From assembly GCA_030832235.1 (NCBI GenBank), contig JAURJO010000385.1:1-7198 (forward strand): 7,198 bases of DNA. The letters are read 5' to 3'. The notes beneath the pieces were generated by a model. The model worked only from the letters and a program-made list of their open reading frames with translations, was not told the DNA's origin and did no database searches. Numbering within the stretch: the stretch's first letter is position 1; every line of letters starts with the position of its first letter. Positions 1-5,923 of the stretch are shown here, piece by piece. This DNA is from Verrucomicrobiota bacterium. Its GTDB lineage: Bacteria > Verrucomicrobiota > Verrucomicrobiia > Opitutales > Opitutaceae. The translations under genes were made by a program, and so were the position numbers.

Positions 1-1
1 T

Positions 2-367
2 GAGCCGGAGCTCGCGGAGGCCCACGCGCAGCTCGGACGCCTGGCGGAACGAACCGGCAGAAATGAAGAGGCGAAGACGCAGTACGACCGCGCGCTTACC
101 CTCAACCCCAACCACGCGGAGGCCCATCGCCGGCTTGGGCTGTTGGCCGCCCGCCGCGAGGACTTCGCTGCCGCAGAGCGCCACTTCACGGCCCTGGCGG
201 TGATTCGTCCGGATGACGCCGATGCGCACGCCAATCTGGGAAACGTTCTGCTTCTCACCGGCCGGGCGAAGGAGGCCGCGGAACGGTTTGAAACCGCACT
301 GCGGCTCAGGCCCGGCGACGAACGGCTGCGCGAAAGCCTCGCAGCTGCGCGGCGAGCCGGCCCCTAA
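2..367 (+). CDS. TPR-repeat protein, C-terminal end (5' truncated by window edge)
   Basis: The reading frame is open from the first bases of the window to a TAA at 365-367, giving 121 visible residues; the true start lies upstream. Three tandem 34-residue tetratricopeptide repeats follow one another without linkers at 14-115, 116-217 and 218-319. Consensus positions are clear: L7-G8 in all three, A20 and Pro32 in all three, aromatic 24 (Y, F, F), and A27 in repeats 1 and 3 (Leu in repeat 2). A 15-residue Arg/Ala-rich tail closes the protein. TPRs form helical-hairpin solenoids that bind other proteins, so this is probably a scaffold or the C-terminal TPR part of a larger enzyme; which one cannot be told from this end. 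A TTG at 143 lies inside repeat 2 and is not a real start. The gene converges on the threonine aldolase gene with 6 bases between stop codons. Confidence 0.88.
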   Translation, partial: EPELAEAHAQLGRLAERTGRNEEAKTQYDRALTLNPNHAEAHRRLGLLAARREDFAAAERHFTALAVIRPDDADAHANLGNVLLLTGRAKEAAERFETALRLRPGDERLRESLAAARRAGP

Positions 368-373
368 AGGTGC

Positions 374-1423
374 CTACACCAGCACCTCGCGCGCGTCGGT
401 GAGAAATTCGGCGACGTCGTCCTCCTTCGTCGCCCACGAGCACATAAGCCGGTAGCCGTGATCGCCGACGAAGCGATAGAAGTGCCATCCGCGCGCCTCA
501 AGACCATGGGAGAGCGCACCGGGCATTTCGACGAAGACCCCGTTCGCCTCCGTCGGCGCGATGAGCGTCAGACCGAGGCCCCGCAACCCGTCGGCCAGAA
601 GACGCGCCATCCGGTTGGCGTGATCCGCGTGCCGCAGCCACGCGCCATCGCGCAAAACCGCCGCCCATTGGGCGCCCGCGAACCGCATCTTGGAGGCGAG
701 CTGGCCGGCCTGCTTGACGCGGTACTCAAACTCCCGCGCAAGCTCGCGGTTGAAGAAGACGACCGCCTCGGTGCTGAGCAGGCCGTTCTTGGTGCCGCCG
801 AGACACAGCACGTCGACGCCAGCCCGCCACGAGATATCGGCTGGCGTCAGCCCCCGGTCGCGCGCGGTGGCGGCGGCATTCGCGAAGCGCGCTCCGTCCA
901 GGTGAAACGCGAGCCCGTGCGTCCGGGCGAACTCCCCCAGCGCGCCGAGTTCCGCCGGCGTGTAGAAGGTGCCCAGCTCCGTCGTTTGCGTGACGGAGAC
1001 GGCGCGGATCTTGGGGAAGTGGATGCCGTGGCCGCGGTGCAACACAGGCCCGAGATCCTCGGCGCGCAGCTTGGCGAGGTCGCCCGGCATCGGCAGCAGC
1101 TTCGCCCCGCCGGTGAAAAACTCGGGCGCGCCGCACTCGTCGGTCTCGACGTGGGACATCGCGTGACAGAGCACCGCGTGATGCGAGCGGCAGAGCGACG
1201 CGAGCACGACGGCGTTGGCGGCGGTGCCGTTGAAGACGAAATGCACGTCGCATTCGCGCCCGAACATCTCCGCGATCAACCGGCGGGCCTCGGCGGTGTG
1301 AACGTCGTCGCCGTAGCTCGGGAGACACCCCTCGTTGACGGCCGCGACGGCCGCGAAGGCCTCGGGACAGATGCCCGCGGTGTTGTCACTGGCGAAGGCG
1401 TGGTTGGCGACGGGTAAGCTCAT
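374..1423 (-). CDS. ltaE: Low-specificity L-threonine aldolase (PLP-dependent, beta-eliminating lyase family)
   Basis: The 349-residue protein has the usual length for this fold-type I PLP family, which cleaves L-threonine or L-allo-threonine to glycine and acetaldehyde in the cytoplasm. Visible hallmarks are the N-terminal SDN motif at 12-14, the PLP-phosphate-binding loop NGTAAN at 65-70, an SH...DE...GAPEFFTGGAKL block at 90-109 typical of the family, HLDGAR at 174-179 with Asp176 expected to contact the pyridine nitrogen, and GGTKNG at 209-214 with Lys212 as the Schiff-base lysine. The ATG at 1421-1423 is the natural start and leaves no missing core; no strong Shine-Dalgarno sequence is seen before it. 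It is divergent from shikimate kinase with a 56-base gap. The family also includes close relatives acting on other beta-hydroxy amino acids, so exact substrate and stereospecificity are inferred. The symbol is used in the general sense. Confidence 0.9.
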   Translation of the reverse strand: MSLPVANHAFASDNTAGICPEAFAAVAAVNEGCLPSYGDDVHTAEARRLIAEMFGRECDVHFVFNGTAANAVVLASLCRSHHAVLCHAMSHVETDECGAPEFFTGGAKLLPMPGDLAKLRAEDLGPVLHRGHGIHFPKIRAVSVTQTTELGTFYTPAELGALGEFARTHGLAFHLDGARFANAAATARDRGLTPADISWRAGVDVLCLGGTKNGLLSTEAVVFFNRELAREFEYRVKQAGQLASKMRFAGAQWAAVLRDGAWLRHADHANRMARLLADGLRGLGLTLIAPTEANGVFVEMPGALSHGLEARGWHFYRFVGDHGYRLMCSWATKEDDVAEFLTDAREVLV

Positions 1424-1479
1424 GCGTGTTTCTCGACTGACAAACTACGCAGCCGGCGGTTCTCCTCAAGCCGCACGCG
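1424..1479. promoter_or_regulatory. Divergent intergenic region between threonine aldolase and shikimate kinase genes
   Basis: These 56 bases separate two divergent start codons and so must hold, or overlap with, promoters for both directions unless the promoters lie inside the neighbouring genes. On the minus strand a weak candidate can be read: TTGAGG as -35, 16 bases, then TAGTTT as -10 (4/6 and 3/6 matches to the sigma-70 consensus). No convincing plus-strand promoter and no strong ribosome binding site for either gene is visible. No inverted repeat suggestive of an operator was found. Confidence 0.3.
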
Positions 1480-2025
1480 ATGGAACCTGCGGACGTCAAT
1501 CTGTACCTGGTGGGCTTCATGGGCACCGGCAAAAGCACGGTGGGGCGCGCCGTCGCCACGCGAATTGGGTTCCGCCTGCTCGACAGCGACCACGAGATCG
1601 AGCGCGCCGAAGGGCGGACGATCACGGAAATTTTCGCCCAGAATGGCGAGGCGGCGTTCCGCGCGATGGAGAAGTCCTTCATCGAGGGCGGCCATCCCGG
1701 CGAACGCACCGTCATCTCCTGTGGCGGCGGGCTTGTCGTGCAGCCGGGCATGCTCGAGGCCCTGCTGGCGCGGGGAGTCGTCGTCTGCCTTCACGCCTCG
1801 CTCGAGACCGTGCTCGCGCGTACCTCGCGCAACCGCAACCGCCCCCTGCTCGAGGTAGAAAACCCGGAGGAGCGCATCCGGACCCTGTACGCCGCGCGCG
1901 AGCCGATTTACCGCCGCGCCGGCACAATGGTGCTCACCGATTCCCGACCGCTGGGCGACATCGTGGCCCACGTGGTGCGCATCTGGCAGCGCGATGCCCG
2001 CGACTTCGCGGCCGCTAAACGGTGA
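1480..2025 (+). CDS. aroK: Shikimate kinase
   Basis: The 181-residue P-loop kinase transfers phosphate from ATP to the 3-hydroxyl of shikimate, a step of the chorismate pathway to aromatic amino acids. The length is typical for the family. Motifs in order are the Walker A loop GFMGTGKST at 12-20, the DSD motif at 35-37 for Mg2+/shikimate binding, FRAME at 60-64 containing the shikimate-binding Arg61, CGGG at 81-84, the lid arginine in RPLL at 121-124, and Arg140 in the R-x3-Y motif near the C-terminus. ATG 1480 is the first possible start after an in-frame TGA at 1438-1440, so the start is well constrained, although no clear Shine-Dalgarno precedes it. queG follows immediately, and its upstream GTG overlaps the TGA stop, implying a two-gene transcript. 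aroK and aroL cannot be separated by sequence inspection; aroK is the default name. Confidence 0.95.
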   Translation: MEPADVNLYLVGFMGTGKSTVGRAVATRIGFRLLDSDHEIERAEGRTITEIFAQNGEAAFRAMEKSFIEGGHPGERTVISCGGGLVVQPGMLEALLARGVVVCLHASLETVLARTSRNRNRPLLEVENPEERIRTLYAAREPIYRRAGTMVLTDSRPLGDIVAHVVRIWQRDARDFAAAKR

Positions 2026-2033
2026 GACCGGGG

Positions 2034-3161
2034 ATGCCCGCGGATCGCGAGGAGTTCCGCCGCCGCCTCGGGGAAATCGGCTTTGACGCGGTGCGCTTCG
2101 CGGCCGTCGAGCCGCCGCCCGCCCCTCCCCTGCGAGCCTGGCTGGACGCGGGCCACCACGCCGACATGGCATGGATGGCCCGCACCGCGGACAAGCGCCT
2201 CGATCCGCAACAAGTGCTGCCTGGCGCCAGCTCGGTCGTGATGCTCGGGGTTTCCTATTGGTCGGAAAACCTGCGGAGTGGCGCGAAAGTCGGGCGGCCC
2301 GTTTGGGCCCGCTACGCGCTTCACGAGGATTATCACGATACGATCCGGCCCGCGCTGGAGGAGTCCGGAAAACTTCTGGAGACGATGTTTGGCGCGGTAC
2401 CGGAGGATTATCGCTGGTATGTCGACACCGGACCGGTCCTCGAACGCAGCTGGGCGGTGCGCGCCGGCCTCGGGTTCACCGGCAAGAACGCGATGCTCGT
2501 CTCGCGGCGGCACGGCAACTGGCTGCTGCTCTCCGCGATTCTCACCCGGGTCGCGTTCGAACCCGATCCTCCGGTGGTGGAGGGACGTCCCGCGGACAAG
2601 GTCGGGCTGCTCTGCGGCAAGTGCACGCGTTGCCTCGACGCATGTCCGACGGATGCCTTTCCGGCACCCGGCACCCTCGACGCGCGACGCTGTGTTTCCT
2701 ACCAGACCATCGAGAACAAGGGCGTGATCCCGCGGGACCTTCGTCCTGGCATCGGCGCGCGGATCTTCGGGTGCGATGTCTGTCTCGAGGTCTGCCCCTG
2801 GAACCGCTTCGCGCAGGACGGACGCCGCATGCTGCTCTCCGCACGGCACGATTTGGCGGGGCTCACGTTGCCCGAGATCCTTCGCCTGACCCCGGAAACA
2901 TTCGCCGCCACGTTTCGCCGTACTCCGGTGAAGCGCCTGAAACTCGGTGGATTGCTGCGAAACGCCTGCGTGGCCGCCGGCAACTGTGGCGAGCGATCGC
3001 TGCTGCCGGACCTTTTGCCGCTCGCCGCATCGCACCCGCTGCCTCTCGTGCGCGCACACGCCGTCTGGGCCGTCCGGCGACTCGGCGGGGAAGCCGCGCT
3101 GGCGGAGGCACGGCGCGACGAAACTGATCCGCAGGTACTCGCCGAATACGAAGCCGAGTAA
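2034..3161 (+). CDS. queG: Epoxyqueuosine reductase
   Basis: The 375-residue protein matches QueG, the cobalamin- and iron-sulfur-dependent enzyme that reduces epoxyqueuosine to queuosine at the wobble position (34) of GUN-anticodon tRNAs. The N-terminal reductase domain contains VDTGPVLER with the family's catalytic Asp at 131. A bacterial ferredoxin-like domain carries two 4Fe-4S cysteine sets: C194, C197, C200, C204-Pro, and C220, C247, C250, C254-Pro. Residues from about 305 to 372 form HEAT-like helices, as in longer QueG proteins. The ATG at 2034 is preferred because GGTGAG at 2021-2026 can act as a ribosome binding site about 7 bases before it. An in-frame GTG at 2022 overlapping the aroK stop would add four residues. 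The gene is probably cotranscribed with aroK; no biochemical link between the two is known to me. Its TAA is 4 bases from the stop of the convergent thioesterase gene. Confidence 0.95.
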   Translation: MPADREEFRRRLGEIGFDAVRFAAVEPPPAPPLRAWLDAGHHADMAWMARTADKRLDPQQVLPGASSVVMLGVSYWSENLRSGAKVGRPVWARYALHEDYHDTIRPALEESGKLLETMFGAVPEDYRWYVDTGPVLERSWAVRAGLGFTGKNAMLVSRRHGNWLLLSAILTRVAFEPDPPVVEGRPADKVGLLCGKCTRCLDACPTDAFPAPGTLDARRCVSYQTIENKGVIPRDLRPGIGARIFGCDVCLEVCPWNRFAQDGRRMLLSARHDLAGLTLPEILRLTPETFAATFRRTPVKRLKLGGLLRNACVAAGNCGERSLLPDLLPLAASHPLPLVRAHAVWAVRRLGGEAALAEARRDETDPQVLAEYEAE

Positions 3162-3165
3162 TGGG

Positions 3166-3573
3166 CTAGGGAGCCCGGAAGGCCGCGTTGAAAACCGCCA
3201 CGGCCGAGGCCGGCGGACGCACCGGCCGTCCTTCGCGATCGATGAAGGCGTGCACCGTGTGCCCCGTCGCGAGCAATTCCTCGCCCCGCTTCACCTCGTA
3301 CTCGAGGCGGATGCGCAGCAGCGGCCGATCGTGGAGGCGCGTCACGATCGTGACCGTGTCGTCGTAGACCGCGGGACGCAGGTAACGGGCGGCAACCTCC
3401 AAAACCGGCAAACGGAAGCCCGCCTCCTCCAACTGTCGGTACGGAAGGCCGAGTTCCTTCAGAAGATTCGTCCGCCCGACTTCGAACCAAGGCAGGTAAT
3501 TGCCATGGTATACGGCTCCCATCATGTCGGTCTCGGCGTACCGGACCGTGACCTGGGTTCGGGACTCAATCAC
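3166..3573 (-). CDS. Hot-dog fold acyl-CoA thioesterase, YbgC/4HBT family
   Basis: The 135-residue protein is a single hot-dog thioesterase domain of normal family length. The signature is near the N-terminus: R11-Y-x-E14-T15-D16 followed by G19-x-V21-Y22-H23-G24-N25-Y26 and F30-E31-x-x-R34, where Asp16 corresponds to the catalytic aspartate of 4-hydroxybenzoyl-CoA thioesterase-type enzymes. Family members hydrolyse acyl-CoA, or sometimes acyl-ACP, thioesters; the chain specificity is unknown. The frame stays open upstream to 3657, but the GTG at 3573 is chosen because TGGAGG lies 6 bases before it and the protein then begins right at the domain. An ATG at 3594 is an alternative adding 7 residues. 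It overlaps the upstream glycosyltransferase gene by 8 bases, so translation is probably coupled. Classical ybgC sits with tol-pal genes, which are absent here, so I give no symbol. Confidence 0.88.
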   Translation of the reverse strand: MIESRTQVTVRYAETDMMGAVYHGNYLPWFEVGRTNLLKELGLPYRQLEEAGFRLPVLEVAARYLRPAVYDDTVTIVTRLHDRPLLRIRLEYEVKRGEELLATGHTVHAFIDREGRPVRPPASAVAVFNAAFRAP

Positions 3574-4735
3574 GGGCGACCTCCAGGTGCTCATTCCGGA
3601 AAAGCGCCTCGGCGGAAGCCTTCCAGCAATTCCGACGCGCCCACTCGCGGCCGGCATCGCCGAGGCGGAGCCGGAGTTCGCGATCGTGGATCAACCGTTC
3701 GAAGGCCGCGGCGAGTTGCGCCGGACGGTTTTCCGGCACGAGCAACCCGGTATGCCCGTCGACCACCGCATCGGCCACGCCACCCACGTGGTGCGCCACC
3801 ACCGGCAAGCCGTGCGCGGCCGCTTCCAGATAAACCAAACCGAATCCTTCAATGCTGCGGTCGAGTTGGCGGCTCGTCATCGCGAAGATGTCGGCATCCT
3901 CATAAACTTGGGAAAGCTCCTCGTCCGGCAGGTTGCCCAGGAACCGCACCTTGAGATCGGGACAACGCGCCGATCGCTCCCGCAGCGTCTCCTCGTAGCC
4001 GCCTTTGCTCTGGCCACCCACAATCCGGTATTCGAGCCCAGCCCGCACCTCGGCAGGCAGCGACTGCAACGCCTCAAGCGTCTCCAGCTGTCCCTTGCGC
4101 GGATGAAGCCGCCCCACCGTCAAAACAACCACCTTGTCGCGCGGCGCACGCTCCCGCGGCGCCACCACCGCGAAGTCGGAACGCAAGGCCCCGGGGGTCA
4201 GGGTGATCCTGTCCGCCGCTTCCGGGAAATGGTTGAGCAGCAACTCCTGGGTATAGGTGCTGAGGGTGCTGACGCGTGTCGCCCGGCGGATCAGACCGCC
4301 CGTCAGCCGACGACGAAGCGGGCTGGCGGCGAACGTGAGGATCTCGGATCCGTGGAAGGTGAGAACGAACCGGTGCGGCCGGAAAGCCCGGAAGAACTGC
4401 AGCAACATCATCGTGAGCATCGGCCCGGGCTCGGGCAGATAGACGGTCCCGCGCCGCAGACGCCGGCGATGCCGGATCAATTCACGAGCCAGCTGAAACT
4501 GGCAGCTCAAGTCCTGCGTCCCCCGCAAAGGCAGCCGTCGCAGTCGAAAGGGCCAGTCGGCCTTTTCCGCTGAGGGAGGGGCCGCCTGCGCCCAGACCTC
4601 CACGTCATGACCCAAGTTCGCCGAAGCCCGCGCCATCTCCTCCGCGAACGTCGCGATTCCGCCCCGCCGAGGGTAGAACTCGTGGGTGATGAGGGTTACC
4701 GGCTCAAAACCGGGGGCCATCGTGGAAACGCTCAT
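3566..4735 (-). CDS. GT4-family glycosyltransferase (GT-B fold)
   Basis: The 389-residue protein has the two Rossmann-like halves of a retaining GT-B glycosyltransferase. The N-terminal acceptor half begins with a beta strand and the RRGGIATF glycine loop at 23-30, typical of GT4 enzymes acting on lipid- or polysaccharide-linked acceptors. The linker leads into TVGRLHPRKG at 206-215 (Arg209 and Lys214 expected to hold the donor diphosphate), and the donor site shows the E-x7-E motif at Glu296 and Glu304 within EGFGLVYLE. No signal peptide or clear membrane segment is seen, but basic patches at 88-95 and 140-151 could favour peripheral binding to membrane. Donor sugar and acceptor cannot be deduced. 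ATG 4735 is the first start in frame; a second ATG at 4720 would drop five residues. It is the first gene of a two-gene unit with the thioesterase and is divergent from the ACP-dehydratase gene. Confidence 0.92.
   Translation of the reverse strand: MSVSTMAPGFEPVTLITHEFYPRRGGIATFAEEMARASANLGHDVEVWAQAAPPSAEKADWPFRLRRLPLRGTQDLSCQFQLARELIRHRRRLRRGTVYLPEPGPMLTMMLLQFFRAFRPHRFVLTFHGSEILTFAASPLRRRLTGGLIRRATRVSTLSTYTQELLLNHFPEAADRITLTPGALRSDFAVVAPRERAPRDKVVVLTVGRLHPRKGQLETLEALQSLPAEVRAGLEYRIVGGQSKGGYEETLRERSARCPDLKVRFLGNLPDEELSQVYEDADIFAMTSRQLDRSIEGFGLVYLEAAAHGLPVVAHHVGGVADAVVDGHTGLLVPENRPAQLAAAFERLIHDRELRLRLGDAGREWARRNCWKASAEALFRNEHLEVARD
3580..3585 (-). promoter_or_regulatory. Ribosome binding site for the thioesterase gene
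   Basis: TGGAGG on the minus strand is a five-base match (GGAGG) to the Shine-Dalgarno core, six bases upstream of the GTG at 3571-3573. It lies within the last codons of the glycosyltransferase gene. It is the clearest ribosome binding site in the window and decides the thioesterase start over the upstream in-frame ATG at 3594. Confidence 0.7.
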
Positions 4736-4817
4736 GCAAGGATTGCCCCGGAACCAGCGCAGGCCTTCCCGGAGCGTCGGGCATCAAGCGAACGTCCACG
4801 CTGCGACGCAAGCGCGG

Positions 4818-4847
4818 TTGGCACGTGACTAGCTCCTCAGAAATAAG
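4818..4847 (+). promoter_or_regulatory. Candidate sigma-70-type promoter for the ACP-dehydratase/synthase operon
   Basis: TTGGCA at 4818-4823 matches the -35 consensus at 5 of 6 positions. After 18 bases, AATAAG at 4842-4847 matches the -10 consensus at 4 of 6. This is the most A/T-rich spot in the 154-base gap between divergent genes. Transcription would begin near 4853-4855, giving a leader of about 35 bases to the ATG at 4890. A CACGTG palindrome at 4822-4827 overlaps the -35 element. The prediction rests on pattern matching alone, and the same bases contain a possible ribosome binding site for an alternative TTG start. Confidence 0.35.
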
Positions 4848-4850
4848 GGG
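4844..4850 (+). promoter_or_regulatory. Possible ribosome binding site for an alternative TTG start at 4857
   Basis: TAAGGGG keeps the TAAGG part of the anti-Shine-Dalgarno complement and ends 6 bases before an in-frame TTG at 4857. If used, it would add 11 residues to the ACP-dehydratase fusion. The ATG at 4890 has no comparable site. The element overlaps the candidate -10 box, so at most one of the two readings is likely to be right. Confidence 0.3.
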
Positions 4851-4889
4851 TTTACTTTGCCGGCTACCGTAACTTACAAAACGACCACA

Positions 4890-5873
4890 ATGTCCGAAGG
4901 AGTTTCCACCAATCCGAACTCGAGCAAGTCGCCAGTTTCGGCGCACAAGCCATTCGGTCCGGAAGACGAGTCGGCACTCCGCGAGTCCCTCAAACGGTGC
5001 TCCCCCTCCACGTTCGAGGCCGCGGTCCAGTTTCGTAAGACCGGTAACGCTGAACATGTTCCGGCGGTGGTGATCGGCGTGATCGAGCGTTTCGTCGAGC
5101 CCGATCTCCGCATCAAACTCAAGGACGCTGACGACGATCTTCGCCTGATCGAGGACCTCGGAATCGACTCACTGACGATGATGGAAATCGTCATCCTCGT
5201 GGAGGACGTCCTCCAGATGTCGATCAACAACGAGGAACTCCGGAATCTGCGGACGGTGGGCGACGTGAAGACCTTCATCGACTGCAAGATTCGCGGCCTC
5301 CCGCTGCCGAAGCCCACGAAGTTCCTCCCGATCGAGCACATCGGCACCGTCATGCCGATCCAGCCGCCGTTCCTGTTCCTGAACGAGGCCTCCGTCAGCT
5401 CCACCTCCGCCAACGGCAAGTACAAGATCACCGGTCAGGAGTTCTTCCTGCAGGGGCATTTCAAGGACAACCCGGTCATGCCCGCCTCGATCATGCTCGA
5501 GGCGCTCGGACAGCTGGGCGTGCTTTACCTTTTGGAAGGAGCTCCCGCCGAACCCGGCAAGATGGTGAGCCCGCAGACGATCTTCTTCACTGGTTGCGAG
5601 GGCGTCCGCGCCCACCGGATCTGCAAGCCGGGCGAAATCCTCACCCTCTCGATCAAGCCGAAGCGCATGAAGATGCCGCTCGCCACCTTCGAGGGGTCGA
5701 TCCGCGTCGGGCAGGACAAAGCGGTCATCGTCGAGGAACTCACCCTGACCTACGGTTTCGTGGACGCGGTGAACGCACCGGTGCCGATCAACGGCAATGC
5801 AGACGTCGCGCCAGTCGTGAGCGCGGAGGCGACCTCTGCCTCCACTCCGCTCCGCGCGGCGATCAACGCCTAG
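4890..5873 (+). CDS. Acyl carrier protein fused to a FabZ/FabA-type 3-hydroxyacyl-ACP dehydratase
   Basis: The 327-residue protein joins two fatty-acid-synthesis functions that are usually separate. Numbered from ATG 4890, residues 1-55 are a polar Ser/Pro-rich leader followed by a charged helical stretch. Residues about 56-135 form an acyl carrier domain with EDLGIDSL, where Ser94 is the expected 4'-phosphopantetheine attachment site. Residues about 147-292 form a hot-dog dehydratase domain, with PFLFL at 160-164 and H190-F...P-V-M-P leading to Glu204. The His and acidic residue 14 apart are the FabZ/FabA catalytic pair, and Glu rather than Asp points to the FabZ type. A 35-residue Ala/Val/Ser/Pro-rich tail follows. 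It probably dehydrates 3-hydroxyacyl chains carried on its own or another ACP in the cytoplasm. ATG 4890 lacks a ribosome binding site; an in-frame TTG at 4857 is an alternative. The synthase gene follows after 50 bases in the same direction. Confidence 0.88.
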   Translation: MSEGVSTNPNSSKSPVSAHKPFGPEDESALRESLKRCSPSTFEAAVQFRKTGNAEHVPAVVIGVIERFVEPDLRIKLKDADDDLRLIEDLGIDSLTMMEIVILVEDVLQMSINNEELRNLRTVGDVKTFIDCKIRGLPLPKPTKFLPIEHIGTVMPIQPPFLFLNEASVSSTSANGKYKITGQEFFLQGHFKDNPVMPASIMLEALGQLGVLYLLEGAPAEPGKMVSPQTIFFTGCEGVRAHRICKPGEILTLSIKPKRMKMPLATFEGSIRVGQDKAVIVEELTLTYGFVDAVNAPVPINGNADVAPVVSAEATSASTPLRAAINA

Positions 5874-5899
5874 GTTGCCACCGGGCCGCCGGGCCCCCA

Positions 5900-5922
5900 A
5901 TTTTCCGCCCCGCGCGGAAAAT
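5900..5922 (+). promoter_or_regulatory. Perfect 9-bp inverted repeat abutting the ketosynthase start codon
   Basis: ATTTTCCGC at 5900-5908 is perfectly complementary to GCGGAAAAT at 5914-5922, with a 5-base loop, CCCGC. The ATG of the synthase begins two bases later at 5924. In RNA the hairpin would hold the only Shine-Dalgarno-like bases (GGA at 5916-5918) in its 3' arm. It could act as a translational brake, a partial attenuator or processing site between the two operon genes, or as a protein-binding palindrome. The 3' arm ends in A's rather than T's on the coding strand, so it is not a standard plus-strand terminator. The inverted repeat is observed; the function is inferred. Confidence 0.5.
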
Positions 5923-5923
5923 C

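Noticed and set aside
368..387. AGGTGC/GCACCT inverted repeat (6-bp stem, 8-base loop) at the TPR/aldolase convergence as a terminator
   Set aside because: The stem is short, half lies within the aldolase coding sequence, and no T-run follows on either strand. Such repeats are frequent by chance in DNA of this composition.
458..1417. Plus-strand open frame of 319 codons opposite the threonine aldolase gene
   Set aside because: It is fully antisense to a gene with clear catalytic motifs, has an Arg/Gly/Val-rich composition with no recognisable domain, and is the kind of frame that GC-rich coding DNA leaves open by chance.
1908..3059. Minus-strand open frame of 383 codons opposite queG
   Set aside because: The opposite strand encodes a QueG with both cysteine clusters. 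The antisense protein has no motif and is rich in Arg, Gly and His, as expected for a shadow frame.
3574..3657. N-terminal extension of the thioesterase from 3657 or 3594
   Set aside because: These residues lie within the glycosyltransferase gene and have no hot-dog family match. The GTG at 3573 has the good ribosome binding site and gives the normal family length.
3500..4573. Plus-strand open frame of 357 codons opposite the glycosyltransferase and thioesterase genes
   Set aside because: It covers two genes with well-conserved motifs on the other strand, and its own product is a low-information Arg/Gln/Pro-rich sequence.
4822..4827. CACGTG palindrome as a regulator-binding site
   Set aside because: A single 6-base palindrome with no extended flanking symmetry and no second copy in the gap is not enough to call an operator.
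5594..5923. Upstream extension of the ketosynthase frame by 110 codons
   Set aside because: It runs out of frame through the dehydratase domain and encodes Arg/Pro/Gly-rich sequence. The ketosynthase fold begins at ATG 5924.
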